Source: Planctomycetota bacterium (GTDB taxonomy: Bacteria; Planctomycetota; Planctomycetia; Planctomycetales; Planctomycetaceae). From it: a DNA stretch of 64,000 bases. The position numbers were made by a program, and so were the translations under genes. Shown here one piece after another: positions 28,852 to 36,679 of this stretch; the first letter of the stretch is position 1, and each line of letters starts with the position of its first letter. Location: positions 1 to 64,000 of the forward strand of contig QWPB01000108.1 in assembly GCA_003671275.1 (NCBI GenBank), in the 5' to 3' direction. The notes under the pieces were generated by a model. The model had not been told where the DNA came from. It ran no database searches and saw nothing but the letters and a program-made list of their open reading frames with translations.

Positions 28852-29742
28852 ATGCGGTTGATTCTGGCCTGTGTGTGGTTTCCGGTCTTGCTCTCCGCCG
28901 TGCTGACCGGGAGTCTGTCGGCAGAAGACAAGGAGTACGAGCTTGGTCCCGACTCACAGCGACAGGAAGGGGTTCCGAAAGGGACGGTGATACACCACTC
29001 GTGGAAGAGCCAGATTTTCGAAGGGACGGTGCGTCACTTCTCGATCTATGTCCCAGCCCATTACCAGGCGGACCAGCCAGCTGCCCTGATGGTCTTTCAG
29101 GATGGCCATACTTACGTCAAAGAGGATGGCAAGTTTCGCGTGCCGGTCGTGTTCGACAATCTGATCCACAAACAGGAGATGCCCGTAACAATCGGTGTCT
29201 TCATCGACCCGGGGTTCAAACGTGAAACGCTCCCGGAGAAACGCGGATGGGACCCCCGCCCTGAAAATCGCAGCTTCGAGTATGACACGCTGTCTGACCA
29301 GTATGCCCGATTCCTGCTCGATGAAATCCTGCCGGAAGTAAAGAAACAGTACAACATCACTGACGATCCGAACCGCCGCGCGATCGGCGGCATCAGTTCG
29401 GGCGGAATTTGTGCCTTTACGGTCGCCTGGGAGCGGCCCGAGGCGTTTCGCAAGGTGCTGAGTCATGTGGGCAGCTTTACCAACATTCGAGGAGGGCATG
29501 CGTATCACGCCATGATCCGTAAGACACCCTCCAAGCCACTGCGGGTCTACCTTCAGGATGGTGCGGGTGATCTCGACAACGAGCACGGCAATTGGCCGCT
29601 GGCGAATCAGGAGATGGCAGCCGCCCTCAGATTTGCGAAGTATGACTACCAGTTCGTCTACGGCACGGGCGGTCACAATGACACCCACGGAGCGGCTGTT
29701 CTGCCCGATGCACTGCGATGGCTGTGGCGGGATGTCAAATAG
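28852..29742 (+). CDS. Secreted esterase of the enterochelin-esterase/putative esterase type
   Basis: 296 residues with signal peptide MRLILACVWFPVLLSAVLTG. The alpha/beta hydrolase core shows the nucleophile elbow GGISSGGICAF (Ser), a likely acid in LQDGAGDLDNEHGNW, and the catalytic His in GTGGHNDTHG. Preceding segments are typical of this family (HFSIYVPAHYQADQPAALMVFQDGH, LLDEILPEVKKQYNI). It probably hydrolyses esters of carbohydrate or aromatic acids outside the cytoplasm. The ribosome binding site is GAGGGAAG. A terminator follows at 29774-29806. The preceding ThuA-like gene is 114 bases upstream. Confidence 0.87.
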   Translation: MRLILACVWFPVLLSAVLTGSLSAEDKEYELGPDSQRQEGVPKGTVIHHSWKSQIFEGTVRHFSIYVPAHYQADQPAALMVFQDGHTYVKEDGKFRVPVVFDNLIHKQEMPVTIGVFIDPGFKRETLPEKRGWDPRPENRSFEYDTLSDQYARFLLDEILPEVKKQYNITDDPNRRAIGGISSGGICAFTVAWERPEAFRKVLSHVGSFTNIRGGHAYHAMIRKTPSKPLRVYLQDGAGDLDNEHGNWPLANQEMAAALRFAKYDYQFVYGTGGHNDTHGAAVLPDALRWLWRDVK

Positions 29743-29773
29743 TCCTCCGTGATCGAGATCTGAGAACGGACGG

Positions 29774-29806
29774 GGCCTTCTGGATTTACAGGGGGCCTCA
29801 TTTTTT
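29774..29806 (+). terminator. Rho-independent terminator after the esterase gene
   Basis: Stem GGCCTTCTG (29774-29782) pairs with CAGGGGGCC (29789-29797) including two G-U pairs, loop GATTTA, followed by TCATTTTTT. It lies 31 bases after the esterase stop and separates it from the DUF1559 gene. Confidence 0.75.
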
Positions 29807-29918
29807 AGGGAATTGCCCCATCAATCGCGGCACGGATTGCGTAGACTGTCCACAGGGCGAGCCATTGGCAGTCTCCTTGACCGGTGTCCCGGTCATCCCC
29901 CAGACGAGGGGTGATGCG

Positions 29919-30650
29919 ATGTTGTCGGACCAATCCTCTTCCGCTCACCGCCGGGGCTTTACGCTGGTGGAGTTCCTGGTGGTACTGGCGATCATCGCCG
30001 TACTGGTGGCGTTGTTACTTCCCCCAGCGACGCGCGGTCGCGGGGGTGCACGCCGGTCGCAGTGCAAGAACAACCTCAAGCAGATTGGTCTGGCACTCCA
30101 TAACTACCACGACAAATATCAGTCCTTCCCTCCGGCCTATACCGTCGATGACGCGGGGCGGCCGCTGCACAGTTGGCGGGTGTTGATCCTGCCGTTCATG
30201 GATTCGCAGACCCTGTACGATCAGATTGATCTCTCCAAGCCGTGGAACGACCCGGTCAATGCCACCGTGGCTGCGAAACGCCCGTCGTTCTACGCCTGTC
30301 CCAGTACCGACATCGCCGCCGATCAGACGACCTATCAGGCGATTGTCGAAGCGGACAGCGTGCTACTCGCGGGCCAGAGTCGGACCTTCGCCTCGATTAC
30401 GGACGGGACATCCAACACGCTTGTGGTGATTGACGCTCCCCAGACGAACGCGGTTCATTGGATGTCGCCCCATGATGCGAATGGGAAACTGCTTCTGGGG
30501 ATGAACGACCAGACCGACTTCCAGCATACCGGCGGGATTCAAGGGTTGATGACCGATGGTTCGGTCAGATTCTTCAGTCAGAATCTTTCTGACGAAACAT
30601 GGACGGGACTGTGTACGGCCACCAGCGGAGAGGTGTTGGGTGAGTTTTGA
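29919..30650 (+). CDS. DUF1559 pilin-like protein, first of a tandem pair
   Basis: 243 residues from the ATG at 29919, with GAGGGG upstream. The N-terminus is a type IV pilin-like signal: RRGFTLVEFLVVLAIIAVLVALLLPP, with cleavage expected after the Gly and Glu at position 5. The body is DUF1559: [50 protein letters not shown] and the C-terminal FQHTGGIQGLMTDGSVRFF. Planctomycetes carry many such proteins, thought to be surface-exposed pseudopilins. This is a short form, and its closest visible relative is the next gene. The much longer frame from 29718 crosses the terminator and was not used. Confidence 0.92.
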   Translation: MLSDQSSSAHRRGFTLVEFLVVLAIIAVLVALLLPPATRGRGGARRSQCKNNLKQIGLALHNYHDKYQSFPPAYTVDDAGRPLHSWRVLILPFMDSQTLYDQIDLSKPWNDPVNATVAAKRPSFYACPSTDIAADQTTYQAIVEADSVLLAGQSRTFASITDGTSNTLVVIDAPQTNAVHWMSPHDANGKLLLGMNDQTDFQHTGGIQGLMTDGSVRFFSQNLSDETWTGLCTATSGEVLGEF

Positions 30651-30988
30651 TCGTGCAAAGTGGACAGCCCAGGCAACAAGCAGCGGAATTCACCACGGAG
30701 GCACCAAGGCACGGAGAGAACCGCCGGAGTCGAGGCTGCTGACGTGGAAAACAACACGCGGAGGTGCGATCATCGAGTCGCTGTACCGTTCCGGAACGAA
30801 TCCTCAACGGCCATCCAGTCAAACATGGAAGTCGGGTGAATTCCCCCCAGCGACTTCTCGCTCTGGCTTGTTCGACGCCTCCGTGGTGAATGTTGAGATC
30901 TGATGCCAGAGGTCTGGAGAAGACATCTCCAATACCAACGGCTTGGGCAGTCGACTGATCGATTCGAAGCTGTCGCGGGAGTTGTCAC
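30651..30988. repeat. Intergenic space with a 15-bp inverted repeat
   Basis: Between the two DUF1559 genes, ATTCACCACGGAGGC at 30688-30702 is exactly repeated in inverted orientation at 30877-30891, bounding a 204-bp segment. The left end continues ACCAAGGCACGGAGAG, a phrase I associate with dispersed non-coding repeats in diverse bacteria. No coding sequence is recognised inside. Confidence 0.7.
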
Positions 30989-31726
30989 ATGATCTGTTCG
31001 ACGACGAGGAAACCGGCTCGCCGTGCTTACACTCTCGTGGAATTGGTGGTGGTGCTGCTGATTCTGGCGGCGATGGTGGCGTTGTTCTCTCTGATCTCTG
31101 GTGTGAATGAGGCCCGTGAGGCGGCCCGACGGTCACAGTGCAAGGGACATTTGAAAGGGATCGGTCTGGCGCTGCACAATTACCATGAGGAATACCAGGT
31201 CTTTCCCCCCGCGTACACGGTGGATGAGCAAGGGAAACCGCTGCACAGTTGGCGGGTCTTGATTCTTCCGTATCTGGATCAGCAGGCACTTTACGCAACG
31301 ATCGATTTGTCGCGGCCCTGGGATCACCCCAACAACGCCGCCGCCGCCCGTGCCATCCCTAATGTTTATCGATGCCCCAGTGCCGAACTCGATGCCATGC
31401 AGACGACCTGTTTGGCTATTGTGGATACCGATAGTTGCCTGCTGTCTGGCCAGTCGCGAACGCTCTCGTCCATCACGGACGGTCCGAAGAATACATTGCT
31501 GGTGATCGATGCTCCCCGCACGAAAGCTGTTCATTGGATGTCACCGGTTGATGTCAATCAAGAACTACTGCTCAGTTTGAACGAGCAGACGCCGTTCCAA
31601 CATCGCAAAGGGGTGAGTGGAGTGCTGGCCGATGATACCGTCAAATTCTTTGATCGAGATCTGCCCGCCGAAACATGGACGGGGCTCTGTACGGCATCGG
31701 GAGGAGAGACGTTGGGGGAGTTTTGA
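30989..31726 (+). CDS. DUF1559 pilin-like protein, second of a tandem pair
   Basis: 245 residues, with GGGAG 7 bases before the ATG. It is plainly a paralogue of the upstream gene: shared blocks include [34 protein letters not shown] and [16 protein letters not shown]. The N-terminal pilin helix is present ([23 protein letters not shown]), but the residue before the expected cleavage site is Ala (RRAYTLVEL) instead of Gly. The adjacent arrangement and similarity imply tandem duplication. It is predicted to be exported and anchored by its N-terminal helix. Confidence 0.92.
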   Translation: MICSTTRKPARRAYTLVELVVVLLILAAMVALFSLISGVNEAREAARRSQCKGHLKGIGLALHNYHEEYQVFPPAYTVDEQGKPLHSWRVLILPYLDQQALYATIDLSRPWDHPNNAAAARAIPNVYRCPSAELDAMQTTCLAIVDTDSCLLSGQSRTLSSITDGPKNTLLVIDAPRTKAVHWMSPVDVNQELLLSLNEQTPFQHRKGVSGVLADDTVKFFDRDLPAETWTGLCTASGGETLGEF

Positions 31727-31764
31727 TCGCGGGGGGGGGAACGTCTGATTTTTTACGAAATCGG

Positions 31765-32418
31765 TTACGGGACAGAACGCGGGGCGGGTGGAAGATAGCG
31801 ACGCCATAACTCGAGAACGAGCAGCGGGAGCAACCAACTGGTCCACGCGGTTTGCAGGTAGTACCACTCCGACTCGATCCCGCAGACCAGTCCCAGTCCG
31901 CCGTTCACGCGGATCACGACCGCCGAGAAGAGCAGCGCAAAGCACCGCTGCATCCACCGGCGATGGTCTTCGAAGCGGCGCTGCACCGCGGCACGCCATC
32001 CCTGAATGACCGTCCCCCCGGTCGCCACAGCCAGACTCGCAAACCCCACTCCGGCCCCCGGGCCCGCCGCTGCGTACCATGCCATGGCCAGACCGCTGGG
32101 CACTACGATCAGCAATACGATCGCGACCTGGACCCGGCCCAGCCTGCGATGCCAATGCGGTCGCCAGCAGCGAAACCGCTCACTCAGCAGCAGTAATCCC
32201 AGCAGCAAGGAACACGGTCCCGCGACGATGTGCGGATAAAAACTCCACTGGTAACCCGAGAAGAAGTACCCCTCTCGCCCGATCAAAAACGCCACCTCGA
32301 AATCCGGCGGCACGTAGTCACGGTAGCTCTCGAATGTAACCCCCACGACCTTCAGGACGAGCAGCGCCAGCAGCCCCTGGATGATCGGACGAGCCCGCTG
32401 AATCCACGAGGTGGACAT
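31765..32418 (-). CDS. DUF2306-like integral membrane protein
   Basis: 217 residues with about 6 hydrophobic segments (IIQGLLALLVLKVVGVTF, IVAGPCSLLLGLLLLSE, VQVAIVLLIVVPSGLAMAWYAA, VGFASLAVATGGTVIQGW, CFALLFSAVVIRV, WTSWLLPLLVLELW). The conserved FEDHRRWMQRCFALL segment matches DUF2306 from memory. Function unknown. A very good ribosome binding site (GGAGAGGGGG) precedes the ATG, and the gene starts 15 bases after the FHA-sigma54 gene, so they form an operon. Its promoter probably lies upstream of the regulator. Confidence 0.8.
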   Translation of the reverse strand: MSTSWIQRARPIIQGLLALLVLKVVGVTFESYRDYVPPDFEVAFLIGREGYFFSGYQWSFYPHIVAGPCSLLLGLLLLSERFRCWRPHWHRRLGRVQVAIVLLIVVPSGLAMAWYAAAGPGAGVGFASLAVATGGTVIQGWRAAVQRRFEDHRRWMQRCFALLFSAVVIRVNGGLGLVCGIESEWYYLQTAWTSWLLPLLVLELWRRYLPPAPRSVP

Positions 32419-32433
32419 ACCCCCTCTCCTTTA

Positions 32434-34560
32434 CTACTCCTCCTCGGTTCCGTCATCATCCTCGACCCCATCGGGCCGGGCGATGCCGTACTTCTTCAGG
32501 CGGCGATCGAGCGTGGTCCGTTCGATTCCCAGAATGCGGGAGGCTTGCGACTTATTCCAGCCGCAGTGGCGAAAGACAGCCTCAATGTACAGTCGTTCGA
32601 CATCGTCGAGACTGCGGCTGGCTTGAATGAGGCTGTCCCACAATCGATAGCGGGGGTCGAAAGCGGTCTCTCCGGTCGGCGATTCGGAAGGCTGGGGCGC
32701 ATCCGGTGCCTTCTCGGAGGTGGCGACCACGGGAGCGGCGGGCACTGCAGCTGGCCCCGTTGATTGCGGGTGCAGCTCCAGCTTGGAGAGGACAATATCC
32801 TCGTCGCTGATGAACTCCCGGTCACAGAGGATCACTGCCCGTTCGATGACGTTTCGCAGTTCGCGCACGTTGCCCGGCCATTTGTGTTTGGTCAGCTTCT
32901 CGATGGCGGTCCGATCAAAGCCACGAATCTTGGATCGCTGCCGTTTCACAAATCGCTCGACGAAGTACCGCGCCAAGTCAGAAATGTCTTCGGCATGCTC
33001 GCGCAAGGCGGGGGCATAGAGTTCGATCACCTGCAACCGGTAGAACAGATCGCTGCGGTACTTGCCGTCGCGGACGGCTTGCTCCAGATCGCGATTTGTA
33101 GCGGTTACCACGCGGACATCGACACGGATGGTCTTGCTGCCCCCGACGCGTTCAAACTCCCGTGTCTCCAGAACGCGGAGGAATTTGGATTGGATCTCTG
33201 GTGTCATCTCCCCGACCTCGTCGAGGAACAGCGTGCCGCCATGGGCCTGTTCAAACTTACCGGCTTTCAATCCGGTGGCTCCCGTGAAGGCCCCCTTCTC
33301 ATGGCCGAACAGTTCGCTCTCCAGCAAGGTCTCCGTCAGCGCCGCACAGTTCACACAGATGATCGGCCCTTCCCGTCGCGGGCTGTTGAAGTGGAGGGCC
33401 CGCGCGACCAGTTCCTTGCCAACGCCGCTCTCCCCGCGAATCAGCACAGTGGCGTCGGTACGGGCCACGCGACCGATCGACTGCTTCAGCTTCTGAATCA
33501 GGGGGCTATTGCCGATCAGCTCCGATTCAAGTCCCAGCTGGGCCTGGTACTCCTTGCTGCGCTGCTCGGAGATGATCAGGTTTTGGGCGAGTTTTTGTCG
33601 TTCGCGGGCTTTGCGGACCAGCCCCGCCATGTGGTCGGCGACCGCCAGTGTGAACTCCAAGTGGCGGCTGTCGAGCGGTTCCGCCATCGATGTGGAGTAC
33701 AGATGAATGACGCCGAGCGTTTGACCTTCGAGACGAATGGGGGCGCAGACCACGCTTTGTGCGGACAGGATTTCGAGACTTTCGCTCCGCGCCAGTGACG
33801 AATTGCGGGGCACATCATGCGCCAGGATGGCTTCGGAGGATTCAAACACCTGCCGGGAGAGATACGTGGAGAACCGGAGTTCCTTGGACTGGTCCGCGGG
33901 GACCCGCATCGAGACGACCTTCAACAGGTCAACGGTCGGCGTATCGACTTCTTCCGGAATCAGTAACAGGGCTGCCATCGTGGCGGGGATCACCTGCCGT
34001 AACCCATCAAGGGTGGTATCAGCCAGGGATTGGATATCGTCGGCCACCTGCATGGCCTGGGAGAGTTTGAACAGATCGGCGGCACCGCGTGGGCCGACAC
34101 CATTCGACCGCAGTCCCTCAGCTCGGTCAAACTGAGTGACCGATTTGCGTTCGATGATTTCAAAATCTTCCTCGTCCGTCAGTGGAGTCGGATGATTCTC
34201 CAGTTCACCGGCTGGCTGGTCCGGGTGGTAGGGGACCATCTGGATCGAAAAGTCCCCGACCCCGATGATCTGGCCAATCTGCATGACGGTGTCGCCATCG
34301 ATTTTGGCTCCGTCGATGTAGACCCCATTGCGACTCTGGTTGTCCCGGACGTACCACGTGCCTCCTCCATGGAAGATTTCACAGTGCAGCCGACTGCACT
34401 TGCGATCCGGTACGACGAGCGTGTTTCCCGGTGTCCGGCCAATCGTGACGCGCTGACCGGGGCGGATTTCCAACACTTGCAGCCGAGCGGAACCCCGCTG
34501 CAGGATCAAGTAACGGAGGTCCGAGGCCGGGTTGACTCGCGTTTCGTCGGAGAGATTCAT
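32434..34560 (-). CDS. FHA-GAF-sigma54 AAA+ transcriptional activator
   Basis: 708 residues from the ATG at 34560. Domains in order: FHA at about 25-108 (VTIGRTPGNTLVVPDRKCSRLHCEIF, NQSRNGVYIDG) binding phospho-Thr; GAF at about 165-312; sigma-54 AAA+ at about 345-585 with Walker A GESGVGKE, sigma-54 contact loop GAFTGA, and Walker B LFLDEVGE; then a Fis-type helix-turn-helix at the C-terminus (NKSQASRILGIERTTLDRRLKKYG). It should activate RpoN promoters in response to a phosphorylated partner, probably via a Ser/Thr kinase, and a small ligand. There is no receiver domain. The open frame extends to 34842, but the extra part overlaps a repeat element. Confidence 0.95.
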   Translation of the reverse strand: MNLSDETRVNPASDLRYLILQRGSARLQVLEIRPGQRVTIGRTPGNTLVVPDRKCSRLHCEIFHGGGTWYVRDNQSRNGVYIDGAKIDGDTVMQIGQIIGVGDFSIQMVPYHPDQPAGELENHPTPLTDEEDFEIIERKSVTQFDRAEGLRSNGVGPRGAADLFKLSQAMQVADDIQSLADTTLDGLRQVIPATMAALLLIPEEVDTPTVDLLKVVSMRVPADQSKELRFSTYLSRQVFESSEAILAHDVPRNSSLARSESLEILSAQSVVCAPIRLEGQTLGVIHLYSTSMAEPLDSRHLEFTLAVADHMAGLVRKARERQKLAQNLIISEQRSKEYQAQLGLESELIGNSPLIQKLKQSIGRVARTDATVLIRGESGVGKELVARALHFNSPRREGPIICVNCAALTETLLESELFGHEKGAFTGATGLKAGKFEQAHGGTLFLDEVGEMTPEIQSKFLRVLETREFERVGGSKTIRVDVRVVTATNRDLEQAVRDGKYRSDLFYRLQVIELYAPALREHAEDISDLARYFVERFVKRQRSKIRGFDRTAIEKLTKHKWPGNVRELRNVIERAVILCDREFISDEDIVLSKLELHPQSTGPAAVPAAPVVATSEKAPDAPQPSESPTGETAFDPRYRLWDSLIQASRSLDDVERLYIEAVFRHCGWNKSQASRILGIERTTLDRRLKKYGIARPDGVEDDDGTEEE

Positions 34561-35615
34561 GGAAGGGAAATGTCCAAAATCACGGAAGTGCCGCTCCACA
34601 ACCCATCGGAAGGGTGGGGAAGGCTGACTGTCATCCGCCAGCGATCGTCTGACCGGCCCTTCCGACGATTCGAACGACAATTCTAATCCGCTTAACTTAC
34701 CGGGACCGGGCGTCGTCGTCCAATATCGGCCTGACCGCGATTCGATGTAAGGTGCATTCGCCAAATGGTGGTACGGTCGAATCTCCTCATCAGGAGAAAT
34801 TCCCACGTGACCACGGCGGCGCAAGAGATCCGCAGATTTCACAGATTCACGCAGCTTTTCGAGCCGCTCCGGGACTCCGAGTCTCGTCGCCCATCATACC
34901 TGGGCTTCGCTGGGCTCTCCGTCTCTGCCAATCTGCGTGAATCTGCGAAATCTGTGGATGATCCTCTCCATAGCAAAGGAACCACCATTGGCCGATTGCA
35001 CCCTTCGATGTACTGGGGAATTACACGGTACTCGGAGGGGGTCCCGGTGCTGGGATTTGCGGCTTGTAACGCCTTTTTCGGATCGGGTTCACAGGAGTGT
35101 GTCAGAAAAGTCGCCGACTCACCGAACTTTCTCCACGAATGTCCATTTCTTCGGAGGCCCGTCCCGCTTTCAAGCGAGGAGGAATCCGATATCAATGGAC
35201 CGGATTCTCTTCTGTAAGCAGGCGTGCCTGCATTGAGGGGGATCTTTGGATCGGGAGTTTGGAAGATCTCTCGACCACTCAGAGTCCCGTTTTACCTCGC
35301 CTAAGGCCGGAATTCCCCGTCGTTGGCAGGCCATTCACTGGACTGGTTCCCGTCCGGCCCCACCGATATACTCGCGGCACCAGCGGGAAACCGGTTGCGG
35401 GGCTTGGGGTTTCGTTCAGCGAAATTGGGTGCCGTCAGTCGTGGTTGACCGGTTCTGGGTTCCTCTCAGTTCCATCGGATGTCATCGATATCCGATTCCA
35501 TTCACACCACGCACCGCTCGGGAGATCCGGGTTGGCCAGTGTCATTGAAGCGCCCGTGACGGACAGTCCCCCTCAGCGTGTCCATGTTCTGAACAGTCAG
35601 CGAACCAATTCGCTG
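34561..35615. other. Gene-free kilobase between the sigma54 regulator and fabH
   Basis: Contains the inverted-repeat element at 34829-34959. Open frames crossing this area have the look of shadow frames. GCAGGCGTGCCTGC at 35218-35231 is a short perfect inverted repeat. Promoters for the diverging regulator and fabH should be here but are not recognisable. Confidence 0.55.
34829..34959. repeat. Dispersed-type inverted-repeat element
   Basis: The 27-base left end (34829-34855, starting ATCCGCAGATTTCACAG) and the 27-base right end (34933-34959) are inverted copies, matching at 25 of 27 positions. The element is 131 bp and non-coding. Similar phrases (CGCAGATT repeats) occur scattered in many bacterial genomes, as I recall. 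Confidence 0.75.
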
Positions 35616-36590
35616 ATGGGTGTACGTATATTGGGGACCGGTTCTTTCGTGCCCGAAAATGTGGTCACGAACGAAGCACTCAACACCCGATTCGGCTTTG
35701 ATGCCAACTGGATCAAGGAGCGGACTGGTATTCTGGAACGTCGACACGCGCTGCCCGGAGTGTCGACCTTTGACATGGGAGTGGCCGCCGCTGAGAAGGC
35801 GATTCAGGCGGCGGGGATCAATCCCGCCGAAATTGATCTGCTGGTGGTGGGGACATTCACTCCGGACTACCAGTGTCCATCGACGGCTTGTCTGATTCAG
35901 AACCGATTGGGGCTCGATTGTGCCGCATTCGATCTGGCTGCTGCTTGTGCCGGGTTCATGTACTCGCTGGTGACTGCAGCCCAGTTCGTCGCTAGTGGGA
36001 ACGCTAAATACGCACTGGTGATCGGGGCCGACTGCATGAGCCGGATTATCAATCCGGGGGATCAGCGGACCTACCCACTCTTTGGCGACGGGGCCGGTGC
36101 GGTGATTCTGGCACGCGGCGATTCCGCTCAGGGGCTGGTCTGCTACCAGATGGGAGCGGATGGCTCGGGTGGTGATCTGCTGGATCGTCCCGCCGGGGGG
36201 GCCAAGTGCCCGATTACGTCCGAAGCCATTTTGAGTGGTCAGCATTATCTGCGGATGGACGGACGCAGTGTCTTCAAGTGGGCGGTCCGGCTGGTTCAGG
36301 ACACGATTGAGCTGGTTCTTGAACGGACGGGTTTCCAGGTCGCGGACGTCAGTCTGTTTCTCCTGCACCAGGCCAATATCCGGATCATTGATGCCGCGAT
36401 GGAAAGCCTGAAGATTCCCAAAGAAAAAATCTTCTCCAATGTCCACAAGTACGGCAACACCAGTGCCGGTTCGGTGCCACTGGTGCTCGATGAAGCCTGC
36501 CGCGCAGGACGTGTGCGGAGCGGTGATCTGGTTCTGATGTGCGGCTTCGGAGCTGGCCTCAGTTGGGGGACGGGACTATTTCGCTGGTAA
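35616..36590 (+). CDS. fabH: Beta-ketoacyl-ACP synthase III
   Basis: Condenses an acyl-CoA with malonyl-ACP to start fatty acid synthesis. The catalytic triad is visible: C111 in AAACAGFMYSL, H251 in LHQANIRI and N281 in YGNTSAG. The N-terminus MGVRILGTGSFVPENVVTNEAL is classical, and the length is 324 residues. The open frame continues upstream to 35097, but its 173 extra residues do not resemble the family. No malonyl transferase, reductase or acyl-carrier gene is adjacent. Instead a PaaK-like ligase follows 89 bases downstream, which could mean a special primer or product rather than bulk fatty acid synthesis. Confidence 0.95.
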   Translation: MGVRILGTGSFVPENVVTNEALNTRFGFDANWIKERTGILERRHALPGVSTFDMGVAAAEKAIQAAGINPAEIDLLVVGTFTPDYQCPSTACLIQNRLGLDCAAFDLAAACAGFMYSLVTAAQFVASGNAKYALVIGADCMSRIINPGDQRTYPLFGDGAGAVILARGDSAQGLVCYQMGADGSGGDLLDRPAGGAKCPITSEAILSGQHYLRMDGRSVFKWAVRLVQDTIELVLERTGFQVADVSLFLLHQANIRIIDAAMESLKIPKEKIFSNVHKYGNTSAGSVPLVLDEACRAGRVRSGDLVLMCGFGAGLSWGTGLFRW

Positions 36591-36679
36591 GGGCGAAGGT
36601 CCGCACCCGTTGGTAGTTCCGTCGGAGTTTGGCTTTTCGTTACGATGGAGTTACTTCTGCCCCATCGTGACCACCGCCG

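Noticed and set aside
30651-31726. CRISPR-like or phage-related signal near the DUF1559 pair
   Set aside because: There are only two inverted copies of a 15-mer and no regularly spaced direct repeats, cas genes or phage genes.
34839-35195. 118-codon minus-strand open frame in the gene-free kilobase
   Set aside because: It runs through the inverted-repeat element at 34829-34959 and has low-complexity composition (SESRSGS) with no domain, so it is likely a shadow of repeat sequence.
35097-35615. 173-residue N-terminal extension of fabH
   Set aside because: It has no resemblance to KAS III enzymes, and the internal ATG gives the normal 324-residue protein.
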